Of a stretch of 64,000 nt of DNA, positions 41,780 through 50,533 are shown in pieces. Below the pieces are notes generated by a model. It searched no databases. It was not told the origin of the DNA and worked only from the letters and a program-made list of their open reading frames with translations. The position numbers and the translations under genes are program-made. Numbering within the stretch: position 1 is the stretch's first letter; each line of letters opens with the position of its first letter. The DNA comes from JBCCTX01 sp965263105 (GTDB lineage: Bacteria; Bacteroidota; Bacteroidia; J057), in assembly GCA_965263105.1 (NCBI GenBank), contig CBDHGL010000003.1, positions 3,100,001-3,164,000 on the forward strand, in the 5' to 3' direction.

Positions 41780-41782
41780 CAA

Positions 41783-42934
41783 ATGAATTATATTTCCCGA
41801 ATTATTGAACCTTCTATCAAGGAATACCTCATTCCCAATAAGGTAGTTGTTCTATTGGGGCCTAGGCGAGTTGGAAAAACTGTGCTATTGGAGCAGATTA
41901 TGAAGGAACTGGAGGAACCCTTATTATTTCTCAGCGGAGAAGACTATACCTCCTTATCTCTACTAGAAGAAAGAAGTATTCAAAATTACAGAAATTTACT
42001 TGGCGGGAAGAAAATTCTAGTTATCGATGAAGCACAAAAGATCCCCCACATCGGTCTTAAGTTGAAGCTCATGGTTGATCATATTGAGGGGATAAAAATC
42101 TTGGTTACAGGCTCTTCCGCTTTTGATATTCACAATCTCACAGGAGAGCCTTTAACAGGAAGAAAACATACATTTCACTTATTCCCTTTGTCCGAATCAG
42201 AACTGGATCAGGTAGAAAGTATGTTAGAAAAACCAGGCAATCTTCTGAATCGCCTTGTTTTTGGAAATTATCCTGAGTTACTTAATTTTCCAGGGAATGA
42301 ACAGAAAGCTGAATATATTCGAGATATGGTCAATTCCTATTTAATGAAAGATATTTTAGCTTTTGATAGGGTTCAAAATTCGGATAAAATTTTTGATTTA
42401 CTCAGACTCATTGCCTTTCAAATGGGGCAAGAGGTGTCATTACAAGAACTTGGGAAGCAACTCGGAATGAGTAAGAATACAGTAGAGAAATACTTAGATC
42501 TTTTGTCTAAGGTATTCGTAATCCACAAGTTGTCAGGTTTTAGTAGGAATTTGAGGAAAGAAGTAAATAAAAAGGCCAAATGGTATTTCTTTGATAATGG
42601 CATCAGAAATTTGTTAGTAGGAAACCTCAGTCCCATTGCTAATCGTGATGATATAGGCGCATTATGGGAAAACTATATGATTAGTGAACGAATCAAATTT
42701 CAACACTATACCAGGATGCTTGTCTATAACTACTTTTGGAGAACCTATGACCAACAGGAAATAGACTGGGTGGAGGATAGAGGAGGCAAGCTATATGGGT
42801 ATGAATTAAAATGGAATCCCAAGAGAAAAGTGAAGACCCCTGTTGCATGGGAAAATGCTTATCCTGGTTCTTCCTTCCAGGTAGTTCATCATAAAAACTA
42901 TCTGGAATGGATAAATATGGGCTCAAGTAGTTAG
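41783..42934 (+). CDS. AAA-type ATPase with DUF4143
   Basis: A 383-residue protein of the AAA_14/DUF4143 group. The Walker A motif is LLGPRRVGKTVLLEQ near residue 25 and Walker B is ILVIDEAQKI. The C-terminal DUF4143 part contains a helix-turn-helix-like stretch (LQELGKQLGMSKNTVEKYL) and a nuclease-like end (EIDWVEDRGGKLYGYELKW) reminiscent of PD-(D/E)xK folds. The family is widespread and patchily distributed; its function is not established. A GTG at 41774 gives three more residues but lies within the palindrome, so ATG 41783 is preferred. Confidence 0.85.
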   Translation: MNYISRIIEPSIKEYLIPNKVVVLLGPRRVGKTVLLEQIMKELEEPLLFLSGEDYTSLSLLEERSIQNYRNLLGGKKILVIDEAQKIPHIGLKLKLMVDHIEGIKILVTGSSAFDIHNLTGEPLTGRKHTFHLFPLSESELDQVESMLEKPGNLLNRLVFGNYPELLNFPGNEQKAEYIRDMVNSYLMKDILAFDRVQNSDKIFDLLRLIAFQMGQEVSLQELGKQLGMSKNTVEKYLDLLSKVFVIHKLSGFSRNLRKEVNKKAKWYFFDNGIRNLLVGNLSPIANRDDIGALWENYMISERIKFQHYTRMLVYNYFWRTYDQQEIDWVEDRGGKLYGYELKWNPKRKVKTPVAWENAYPGSSFQVVHHKNYLEWINMGSSS

Positions 42935-42946
42935 CCTGAAAGATGT

Positions 42947-43339
42947 ATGGGAATTAACTATACCATTAACGATCCACGTCTTAACGCTGAAGCCTTCCTC
43001 TCCCTTGTTCAGCGAGTATGGCCAGGGAATTATAATGAAGAAAAAACGGGAAAAGCGCTCAAGAAGACCCTGAATATTTCTGCTTGGGAGGGAGAAAAAC
43101 TCATTGGAACGGTACGTATCCTCACGGATGGTTATTATTTTGGGACTATCCCGGAGATTCTGGTGGATCCAGCGTATCAAGGAAAAGGGATTGGCAAGAA
43201 ATTGATGGAAAAAGCCTGGGAGCTAAGCCCAACCTCCATTTTTCTGGGGGCACAGCCGGGAAAGGAGGGCTTTTTTGAGAAGCTGGGCTTTGAACGAAGC
43301 TTAACTTCATTTCAGCGTAAGAAGCCGAGGAATTCATAA
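42947..43339 (+). CDS. GNAT-family N-acetyltransferase
   Basis: A 130-residue acetyl-CoA-dependent acetyltransferase of unknown substrate. The acetyl-CoA-binding motif ILVDPAYQGKGIGKKLM is clear, and the final part (SIFLGAQPGKEGFFEKLGFERS) has the conserved beta5-bulge region with GFFEKLGF. The start lies 12 bases after the DUF4143 gene, so the two may be cotranscribed. An ATG four bases upstream leads to a stop within five codons, so 42947 is the right start. Confidence 0.9.
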   Translation: MGINYTINDPRLNAEAFLSLVQRVWPGNYNEEKTGKALKKTLNISAWEGEKLIGTVRILTDGYYFGTIPEILVDPAYQGKGIGKKLMEKAWELSPTSIFLGAQPGKEGFFEKLGFERSLTSFQRKKPRNS

Positions 43340-43344
43340 AATAG

Positions 43345-43381
43345 GCAATGAGCCATCTCAATCTGTGAGACAACTCATTGC
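43345..43381 (-). terminator. stem-loop between the convergent GNAT and TraB/GumN genes
   Basis: GCAATGAG (43345-43352) pairs with CTCATTGC (43374-43381), and an inner stem TCTCA/TGAGA extends it. On the minus strand a T-rich stretch follows, so it likely ends the TraB/GumN transcript, perhaps both. Confidence 0.6.
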
Positions 43382-43406
43382 ACCTAAAAAAACCATTGGA
43401 AAATTC

Positions 43407-44279
43407 TTAGTGGATTGGAGTGAGGGTATATCCCTCTGCCTGAAGCAGCTTTATTACCCCTTCTTCTCCCCCCAAGTGTCCAGCCCCTACCCCAAAAAAT
43501 ACCGACTGCTCTTTGGCAAATTCCCCTATTCTGGGAATCCACTTTCTATTGCGGTCGTGTAAGACTAGATCCAGGACTTCTTGTTGGTCCCCATAATACT
43601 CGATGAAAATATTGTATAGCGCTTCAATATCTTCTGCTTTATACAGTTTTATCATCTCCTTAAACAAGTGGGTATATTTCTCCTCATCATTGAGCATTTC
43701 GGCAATATCATCGGCCTGAGCCTGATAGGGAATAGCGTCGAAAATGCCCATCTGATCTTCCACCGTTTCCAGACCCAGGATTTCTTTATCGCCTTCCTGA
43801 GAAAGTTTCACGAAAGAAAACTCATAGCTCGCAGGTTGATCTCCTACATACTTCTTAAGCAGCATAGACATGACCATGAGCGGCTTCATTTTGTTGATCA
43901 TCGCAACCCCTATTCCCGCATGGGTTTGTAATTCTTTATCTAATTTTTGATAGTCCGACTCAGAAAAATACTGTTCCAGGGTAGAATCTCCTTCCATCAG
44001 GGCATGTTGCATCATGTTCATTTGGAGATTGGGATCATCCATATCAATTTCTAAGACTACCACATCCGAAGAGTTAATGGCTTCCTCAACAGAGGCTTTC
44101 ATCTCAAATTCGCTGCTGGGCATCAAATGGATGGTCCCATATAGGTAGGAGGGCTGTATGCCCTCTTTTTCAATTTTGTACAGCAGTGCCTTTTCTTGGG
44201 CTGTTGTTGTAACGGTGGAAATGCCGAATACCCCCAAAAGGGCTAGATAAAGGGATTTGCTTAAGGTTCTTAGTTTCAT
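43407..44279 (-). CDS. TraB/GumN-family protein, secreted
   Basis: A 290-residue exported protein of the TraB/GumN family (metal-dependent protease-like or regulator fold; activity in bacteria is not well established). Signal peptide MKLRTLSKSLYLALLGVFG...TTTAQ; then the first conserved motif LYGTIHLMPSSEFEM and the last VFFGVGAGHLGGEEGVIKLL, both with the GxxH elements typical for the family, and VVVLEIDMDD between them. It converges with the GNAT gene. About 190 bases upstream hold no recognisable element. Confidence 0.9.
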   Translation of the reverse strand: MKLRTLSKSLYLALLGVFGISTVTTTAQEKALLYKIEKEGIQPSYLYGTIHLMPSSEFEMKASVEEAINSSDVVVLEIDMDDPNLQMNMMQHALMEGDSTLEQYFSESDYQKLDKELQTHAGIGVAMINKMKPLMVMSMLLKKYVGDQPASYEFSFVKLSQEGDKEILGLETVEDQMGIFDAIPYQAQADDIAEMLNDEEKYTHLFKEMIKLYKAEDIEALYNIFIEYYGDQQEVLDLVLHDRNRKWIPRIGEFAKEQSVFFGVGAGHLGGEEGVIKLLQAEGYTLTPIH

Positions 44280-44470
44280 AAGGAGTAAAAATTTTAAAAA
44301 TGTTAACAGGTTGAAAATTCCTGAACGTTTTACCTAAAGAGCCTGATTTTAGCTAAACGTTTAACCGATTAGTCTATTTTTTGGCGATTTTCTTACAAAT
44401 GGAGGGAGAAAATTCCTAATGAAAGGGAAAAAGCTTCTGCAATTCTTTGAATATCAATTCAATAAACCTC

Positions 44471-44974
44471 TTAGGGATAAAACACCATTTCGTGCGCTTT
44501 CCAGATTTCTTTTTGGAAGGAGGTTTCATAGGATACTTGAGGGTCTATTTGGAATCCAACTCCTTCATAGCACCGAATAGCTGCTTCATTCCAGGTGTAA
44601 ACCTTTAATCGAACTTCTTTTGGGGAAAAAAGCTCGATCGCCCTAGAAAGCAGTGCTTTCACCATTTTTTTTCCATATCCTTTACCTCGATACTCATTTG
44701 GACCGATCAACAAGCAAGTCAGGTCTACCTGAGATCGGCTTTTCTGTCGGACCTCTCCATGTCCAATATGTGTATAGGAAGATCTAAGATAAATTGCATA
44801 GGATTTCCGATTGGGTTCCTCATTATGGGTGTTTAATTGCTCCGGAGTCAGAGGAAAGGAAAAAGTAGGCCCGGCGAATTGGATGAGCTCTTTCTCTGTA
44901 TGTATCCAGGATATCAGGGTATCAAAGTGAATGGGGGCGAAGGGGACTAACTGGATAGATGCGTGTATATCCAT
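44471..44974 (-). CDS. RimI/RimJ-like GNAT acetyltransferase
   Basis: A 167-residue N-acetyltransferase from the chosen Met at 44974 (MDIHASIQLVPFAPIHFDTL). The frame continues ten codons upstream into a GTCCAC-type repeat. The acetyl-CoA loop is in LLIGPNEYRGKGYGKKMVKALL, followed by KEVRLKVYTWNEAAIRCYEGVGF, the beta4-alpha4 and C-terminal motif common to RimJ/RimL-type enzymes. Substrate unknown. It is 46 bases downstream of the TonB receptor gene on the same strand, but no functional link is evident. Confidence 0.88.
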   Translation of the reverse strand: MDIHASIQLVPFAPIHFDTLISWIHTEKELIQFAGPTFSFPLTPEQLNTHNEEPNRKSYAIYLRSSYTHIGHGEVRQKSRSQVDLTCLLIGPNEYRGKGYGKKMVKALLSRAIELFSPKEVRLKVYTWNEAAIRCYEGVGFQIDPQVSYETSFQKEIWKAHEMVFYP

Positions 44975-45020
44975 AAAATATAACTGTGGGCCATGGACTA
45001 TCAACTAATTAACTTCTTTC

Positions 45021-47693
45021 CTAAATATCCAACTTAAAACTCAAATTGAAGGTCCTGCTAAGCATATTGGTTTGGTTTCCAATCACGTGATTTCTATTCG
45101 AACCATCTCTAGCAGGTATAGAGTAATAATACTGGTAGTATTTTACGTTTTGGTGATTAGTGAGATTGAAAACGGAGAAACCTGTGGAGGCTTGTAGACC
45201 TCCAATTAAGAAAGAATAGTTGACACCCAGGTCAATGCGCTGATATTCTGGTAAGCGGCTGATCCGTTGGACAGGTTCAATAAGGGTTCTCTCCTTTTTT
45301 CGATCCAGGCGGCTAAAGTCAGTAAAAGGACGGCCACTGCTGAAGATAAAGTTTCCTGTGAACTGAAAGCGGTCAATGCTGAAAGTGTTGGCCCATTTGA
45401 GTTGGTGCCTTCGATCATTGTCCGCTGGGAACCTTACCCCCTCTAAGATATCGTCAAACCGTTGAGAGTTTCGGCTGAGTGTATAGGCCAAAGTTCCTGA
45501 GTACCAAGATTCTTGTACATAGAGGATTAAGTCCATTCCTATAGCTCTACCATCTCCATAAAAAAAGCGGTAATCACATTGGCTCCCACAGGCTCCTCCC
45601 CCTGTGGGTGAGAATCCAGGTATAGATAGGGAATGTTCAATTACGTTCTTCAAATCTTTGTTGAAAAACTCCAAATCTATAGACCAATTGGATTTTGAAT
45701 AGGTGGCTCCAAACATGAAATTATTCACCTTACCTACTGGGAAATCAATACCATCTGCCAAAATAAGGAAATCAAGCCCCTGGCTCATGACATTTTCATG
45801 GGTAATATTTCGGACAAATTGATAGTCCTGGTTGAAGGAGGATTTTAAACTAAATTCTGGCGAAATAAAATGCGAAAGGGTGATCCTAGGGGAGAAAAAG
45901 ACTTCATTGGTGATGTCGTATTGGGTGAATCTCCCCCCGAGGTTGATCAGCCAGTCCTCTAGAGATATTTTATAATTCCCAAATAGTTGTAATTCATTTC
46001 CCTGGTCATTGCGCGAAAATGCCAGGATATCTGTATGGCTGCCAAATAATTGTGATTCATGTTGTGTTACGCCTATCCCAACTTGAAGCTGGTGCTTCTG
46101 GGACAACTCATAAGCCAAACTCATTTCCCCTCCAATATCTGTTATGCTATTTTGGAAAAAGTTATTCATGGTCCAATCGATGGGATTTTCCTCAAAGCTC
46201 TGGAAGTAGGAAACATCAATGGCGTTTTCGTTGAAATAGTCGGTAAAAAATAGTCGGGACTTCACCTGGAATTTTGGGGCGAAACTGTTTCTATAATTGA
46301 CAGAAAATCCCGTATTTTCCCAGTTGTTGGTTTGAGAAAAATCCTCGTTGTTATCGACCCATAGTTGATTTTGCAGGGTATTATATTTGGTGGAATACCT
46401 ATTGTTCAACCTGTCCTTACTATGGAAAAAGTTTACATCTATGTATTGGTCAGTGCTTGGTCGGAAAAAGAATTTCCCATTCATGTCATAAAAGCGAAAG
46501 TTGGGCTCTACATCTAGTAAGGAGTGACGCGCAAAATAAGGATATTGGGAGGAAATATCTAAAGAAGCGTTTTCCTGGAACAAATTAAAGATTTTGGATT
46601 CAGCTGCATTGGAATAGGTACTTCTCCCTTGGAGGATAAATCCTCCGTCTCTTCCGATAGGAATATCCACTCGGGCAGATGCTGTCAGCGCATTTACGTC
46701 TATCTGGGAGCCCCATTTATCCAATTTGGAATCAGAACTTAACAGTACCATACCCCCTGTTCTACCCCCATACTCAACTGGTAGGGCATTTTTATATAGC
46801 TGAATATCGCTTACATATTGGGAGTTGATAGAACTAAAAATACCGAAGAAATGCTCAGCCTTATAGATGGGAATACCGTCCAATACAATCAGCGTTTCTT
46901 CCGAATCGCTTCCCCGAATCCGTACCCCTGCACTGAAATCGTTATCCGAACTAATGCCTGGTAAGAGTTGCAAATTTCGTAGGGCATCGTTACCCAATAG
47001 ATCAGAAGGAGAGGAAGCTCCCTTATTATGGATTCCTAATGATAGATTATCTCTGTTAAAACTAAATTCTGGAAAGTTTTCTTCAATGGGAATCTCTGAT
47101 AGGAGGAAGGGCTTTATCTTCAAAGATAAATTGGGGTCCTCCAACAGTTCCTGTCCGGATAGCTGTAGGGTCTCGTAGCCCAAGAGTCGGATACCCATTT
47201 TTTCGGAGAGCTTACCCTTGGGAATAGTCAGGCTGTAATACCCCTGTTGATCGGTAAGTGCCCCTTGATTGGGGTTGGTAAGGGAATATATCATCACATA
47301 GGGCAAGGGTATGTCCGATTCTGCATCCTTGATCTGTCCCGTCAAGCGGACAGAATTAGAATTCCTGGTAGGAGAATTCTCCCTACGAAGGAGAACTTTC
47401 TGGGCATTTTCAATTTGGAAACCAATCCCGGATGAGGAAAACAAATCCGTTAAAAAACTTGATAGGGTTTCGTGCTTTAGGTCCCGGTTTCTGGTAATTT
47501 TAGTCTGGCCTAGCTGAGAAGGGTAAGAAAATTCCAATCCATACTTTTCTGTAAAGTCATTCAGAACCGTTTCCAATTTGGTCCCGGCAGAAATGAATAG
47601 CTCAAAGGCACCCACATGGGTTCCTATTTGGGCTGTACCCAAAAGAGGAGATAGGAGAATACAAATAAGTAAAATGTAGGAGTCCAGCTTCAT
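45021..47693 (-). CDS. TonB-dependent receptor with STN signalling domain
   Basis: An outer-membrane receptor of 890 residues. After the signal peptide (to TAQIG) comes an STN/secretin-like domain (about 30-105), which in FecA-type transducers contacts the FecR anti-sigma protein, then a carboxypeptidase-D-like regulatory domain (about 115-200), the plug (EENFPEFSF, RIRGSDSEETLIVLDGIP, about 205-330) and a beta-barrel ending in RTFNLSFKLDI. The order sigma factor-FecR-receptor on the minus strand is the normal surface-signalling set of Bacteroidota. The substrate is not shown; no SusD partner follows, so a siderophore or peptide is possible. Confidence 0.94.
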   Translation of the reverse strand: MKLDSYILLICILLSPLLGTAQIGTHVGAFELFISAGTKLETVLNDFTEKYGLEFSYPSQLGQTKITRNRDLKHETLSSFLTDLFSSSGIGFQIENAQKVLLRRENSPTRNSNSVRLTGQIKDAESDIPLPYVMIYSLTNPNQGALTDQQGYYSLTIPKGKLSEKMGIRLLGYETLQLSGQELLEDPNLSLKIKPFLLSEIPIEENFPEFSFNRDNLSLGIHNKGASSPSDLLGNDALRNLQLLPGISSDNDFSAGVRIRGSDSEETLIVLDGIPIYKAEHFFGIFSSINSQYVSDIQLYKNALPVEYGGRTGGMVLLSSDSKLDKWGSQIDVNALTASARVDIPIGRDGGFILQGRSTYSNAAESKIFNLFQENASLDISSQYPYFARHSLLDVEPNFRFYDMNGKFFFRPSTDQYIDVNFFHSKDRLNNRYSTKYNTLQNQLWVDNNEDFSQTNNWENTGFSVNYRNSFAPKFQVKSRLFFTDYFNENAIDVSYFQSFEENPIDWTMNNFFQNSITDIGGEMSLAYELSQKHQLQVGIGVTQHESQLFGSHTDILAFSRNDQGNELQLFGNYKISLEDWLINLGGRFTQYDITNEVFFSPRITLSHFISPEFSLKSSFNQDYQFVRNITHENVMSQGLDFLILADGIDFPVGKVNNFMFGATYSKSNWSIDLEFFNKDLKNVIEHSLSIPGFSPTGGGACGSQCDYRFFYGDGRAIGMDLILYVQESWYSGTLAYTLSRNSQRFDDILEGVRFPADNDRRHQLKWANTFSIDRFQFTGNFIFSSGRPFTDFSRLDRKKERTLIEPVQRISRLPEYQRIDLGVNYSFLIGGLQASTGFSVFNLTNHQNVKYYQYYYSIPARDGSNRNHVIGNQTNMLSRTFNLSFKLDI

Positions 47694-47715
47694 TTCATAG
47701 GGTTCAGGAGATCAC

Positions 47716-48732
47716 TTAATTTACGCTTTTTTTATCGATATGGATGACTCCATCCTGTTCTTTGTAAGTCAAATTATTGGTCCAACTGATATCTTCCAAA
47801 GCTTTCTCTAGGTTATTCCCTTTGAAAGAACCATTCCATTTAATTTCTCCAATGGAGGGAGAAACCGAAATCTTTTTGTCGTACTGCCGTCCCAATTCTT
47901 CAAAGACCTCAGCAAGGGGGATATCTTTAAATTGATAGGTTCCATTCCACCAAGTTTCTTTATTCTCTTTATCAAAATCAGAGCTGTGAACTCCACTTGA
48001 TTCACTCCAGGAAACAAACTCCCCAGGTTCCAGAACCTGATTAATACCTCCTTTAGAAGAGCTAACCTGCACAGAGCCCGTCATACAGTTAACGCGAAAG
48101 TTCTCACCGCGGTTGTATACATTGAAACTCGTTCCAAGAACTTCTACTTCTCCCAGAGAAGTTTCTACTACAAAACGACTTCCTTTCTCTACTTGAAAGA
48201 AGGCTTCTCCCTCCAATTTGACAAGCCTATTGTCTGCCCAACCTTTCTTACTGTAATTGAGAGAGGACTCGGCATTTAATTCCACCTTGGAATTGTCAGG
48301 TAAGGTGTGTGCCAAATGCTCTCCTCTGGGGCTCTCTAATTGAATGGAACCAGGGGTCATTAACCGTAGGATAAGCAAAATGGCAATACTGGCTGCAGCA
48401 ACGAGCCCGACATTATACCAGGTTCGAGAACTCCTTCCATCTATCCGGGACTTTTTGGGAGTTAGGGGAACAATCACAGGTGCGTCCTCAATAGACGTTT
48501 CTATTCTTTCCCACAAATTTTGAGGATTGGTAGGAATAGGAATAGGTTTTTGCTTTGCGAAGGTGGAAACCATTTCACGAGCTTGCTCTACTTCTTCCTG
48601 GACCTCTGGATGGGATTTTAGCCAATTTGACCACTCTTTCCCCACCTTAGAATCAGGTCCAAGGACCCATTTAACAAAGGATTCCTCTGCTGCAAACTCT
48701 CCAGCCTTATAATGTAAAAATGAATCTCTCAT
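47716..48732 (-). CDS. FecR-family anti-sigma protein
   Basis: Inner-membrane regulator that controls the ECF sigma factor at 48883 in response to the receptor. The 338-residue protein has a cytoplasmic N-terminal part (1-105), one membrane segment near residue 110-130 (VGLVAAASIAILLILRL), a FecR domain (about 135-235: LPDNSKVELNAESSLNY, EVEVLGTSFNVYNRGENF) and a C-terminal DUF4974 domain (from about 255: LAEVFEELGRQYDKKIS), which matches the STN partner domain. It is 22 bases before the receptor gene. Confidence 0.95.
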   Translation of the reverse strand: MRDSFLHYKAGEFAAEESFVKWVLGPDSKVGKEWSNWLKSHPEVQEEVEQAREMVSTFAKQKPIPIPTNPQNLWERIETSIEDAPVIVPLTPKKSRIDGRSSRTWYNVGLVAAASIAILLILRLMTPGSIQLESPRGEHLAHTLPDNSKVELNAESSLNYSKKGWADNRLVKLEGEAFFQVEKGSRFVVETSLGEVEVLGTSFNVYNRGENFRVNCMTGSVQVSSSKGGINQVLEPGEFVSWSESSGVHSSDFDKENKETWWNGTYQFKDIPLAEVFEELGRQYDKKISVSPSIGEIKWNGSFKGNNLEKALEDISWTNNLTYKEQDGVIHIDKKSVN

Positions 48733-48882
48733 GACTCTAAAACCTGAATGCCCACCTGGGCTCTTTTAAATTTCGTTATTAATATTTTATCGTTTGGGAT
48801 ATGTTTCTTATGCTTAATTAGGTTGAAACCTGTTTTTAGACAATCTTTCCAAATACCTAAGTCCAGGGATCTACATTTGTAC

Positions 48883-49452
48883 TTAACCCCAGACGAAAAA
48901 AATGAGAAGTAAACAATTCACCATAAATTTCCTCAGGGTTTTTATGGCATTGAAAACTAAGTTTCTGGCCGACTGGTAATTGATCTGCATGGCTTCACAT
49001 ATTTCCTCGTAGGACATTTCTTCATAGTATTTTAGGTACAAGGCCTCTCTCTGTCGTTTGCTCAAGGTGCCAAATGCACGTTCGATTTCTCGTGCTTGGG
49101 CTTCCGAGGTTTCTCTTGCGGCAATGATTTCATCTATGGCCAACTCTGATTCAAAGTGGACCTCCTCTGGCTGTTGGTCAACTTCGTGTTTTTGTATCTT
49201 CTGGAGTTTTTTGATAATTCTCCTCCTGAGCGATACCAACAAGTAAGGTCGTATTGCTGTGGTAGCGCTTAATCCCGCCCTGTTCCGCCAGATATCCATA
49301 AACAAGTCGTGTATGGAATCCTCAATCAGTGCCTGATCGGACGAAAACCTGTAACCGTATTGTAAAAGATGGCTTACATGCTCTTGGTAAATTTTTTCTA
49401 AAGCGTCTTTACTGCTTTGCTGGAGCTGTAACCATAATTCCTGATCTGTCAT
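48883..49452 (-). CDS. ECF RNA polymerase sigma factor (FecI-like)
   Basis: A 189-residue sigma factor with region 2 (about 20-80: LLQYGYRFSSDQALIEDSIHDLFMDIW) and region 4 (about 130-180: LSKRQREALYLKYYEEMSYEEICEAMQI), the pattern of Bacteroidota ECF sigma-70 factors paired with FecR. The tail adds a hydrophobic stretch (VNCLLLIFFVWG) of uncertain meaning. It is probably held by the FecR protein until the receptor binds its ligand and then transcribes this operon and perhaps the divergent lipoprotein gene. Confidence 0.95.
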   Translation of the reverse strand: MTDQELWLQLQQSSKDALEKIYQEHVSHLLQYGYRFSSDQALIEDSIHDLFMDIWRNRAGLSATTAIRPYLLVSLRRRIIKKLQKIQKHEVDQQPEEVHFESELAIDEIIAARETSEAQAREIERAFGTLSKRQREALYLKYYEEMSYEEICEAMQINYQSARNLVFNAIKTLRKFMVNCLLLIFFVWG

Positions 49453-49582
49453 AAGGATGCAAAGATATCACTTCATTCATCCCAGAAAAGATAAAAAACA
49501 TTCTTAAGAGTAGAAAAAAAGAGTCGCCCTAAGTACAGAATCTATGGGGTATCCTTATGAGGGTGTAAAAGTTAACACTTAA

Positions 49583-50299
49583 ATGAAAGTTATTATGACA
49601 AACAAAATTGTTAATGTTTTTGGCCTCTTATTGCTTGCTATCAGCCTGGTGCTGGTTTCTTGCCAGGAAGAAAATGTAGTGGCAGAAGAGAATGATGTCG
49701 AGGTCTACACCGCAGCAGCAGTAGTAGCACTTCAAGACAGCGCCCAATGTGGCAGACATGGATGCTTTGAATTTGTATTCCCTTTGAGCATTTCCTTTCC
49801 CGATGGTGCGGTATCAGAAGTAGCGTCATATGATGATCTACGCGCGTCTATTCGAGCCTGGAAAGAGCTCAATCCCGATGCAGAAGAAAGGCCAGCCTTT
49901 GTCTATCCCATTGAGGTAATCTCCCAAGAGGGAGAGATAACTTCTATTGCCTCGTCTGACGAGTTGCGTGCCCTTAGAGCAGAATGTGGAAGAGGATTCC
50001 GCGGTTTCGGTAAGTTTGGGCATAGAGGCAGAAGATTTGAGCCGTGCTTTTCGATTGTGTTTCCGATTACGGTGAATTTCCCCGATGGCAGTTCCGAAAG
50101 CTATGATGACAAAGAAAGCTTAAAGGCTGCGGTTCGGGCTTGGAAAGAGGCAAATGGAAGGACAGGAGAGAGACCAGAAGTAGTATTCCCTCTCACAGTG
50201 GCGTATGACGATGGGTCTACTGCTACAGCCGAAAGTCGGGAGGAGCTTCGGGCATTGAAGGAAACTTGCCAGGAAGAATCTGATGAGGAGGATAGCTAG
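49583..50299 (+). CDS. lipoprotein with two tandem copies of an unknown domain
   Basis: A 238-residue lipoprotein (MTNKIVNVFGLLLLAISLVLVSC preceded by five codons; lipobox LVSC), function unknown. Two repeats of about 75 residues are clear: residues about 60-132 (CFEFVFPLSISFPDG to DELRALRAECG) and about 155-232 (CFSIVFPITVNFPDG to EELRALKETCQ). Each has a starting Cys, a FPxxFPDG strand, a RAWKE-x-N helix, a second VFP/VYP-x-x-V strand pair and an ending Cys, suggesting one disulphide per domain. A Gly/Arg-rich linker separates them. It is divergent from the ECF sigma factor gene, so may belong to its regulon. Confidence 0.8.
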   Translation: MKVIMTNKIVNVFGLLLLAISLVLVSCQEENVVAEENDVEVYTAAAVVALQDSAQCGRHGCFEFVFPLSISFPDGAVSEVASYDDLRASIRAWKELNPDAEERPAFVYPIEVISQEGEITSIASSDELRALRAECGRGFRGFGKFGHRGRRFEPCFSIVFPITVNFPDGSSESYDDKESLKAAVRAWKEANGRTGERPEVVFPLTVAYDDGSTATAESREELRALKETCQEESDEEDS

Positions 50300-50367
50300 C
50301 GGCATGTAACTAGAAAAAGTAGTAGTGTATTTTTATAGCGTAAGCGAATTTCTTATTGTTCCGATTC

Positions 50368-50397
50368 AGCGTCAGTCTTAGGACTGGCGTTTTTTTA
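50368..50397 (+). terminator. intrinsic terminator after the two-repeat lipoprotein
   Basis: AGCGTCAGTC (50368-50377) pairs with GACTGGCGTT (50382-50391) with two G-T pairs, and a T run reaches 50396. Confidence 0.85.
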
Positions 50398-50452
50398 TAG
50401 GTATCCATAAATTTTTATAACTTTAAAAATAAATTCTAATGGATACTTTGGC

Positions 50453-50533
50453 ATGATGGAACTAATTGCCCTAATACTTGCTATTTTTATCTATTATTCC
50501 ATGTTCAAATACCTTAGGGAGAAGTTGTTTTAG
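50453..50533 (+). CDS. possible 26-residue single-span membrane peptide
   Basis: ATG ATG at 50453, TAG at 50531-50533. The peptide has one hydrophobic span (LIALILAIFIYYSMF) and a basic C-terminal end (KYLREKLF). This is typical of small membrane proteins. It overlaps the 3' end of the ADP-ribosylglycohydrolase gene by 20 bases. There is a purine-poor upstream region and no clear promoter. Chance cannot be excluded. Confidence 0.25.
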   Translation: MMELIALILAIFIYYSMFKYLREKLF

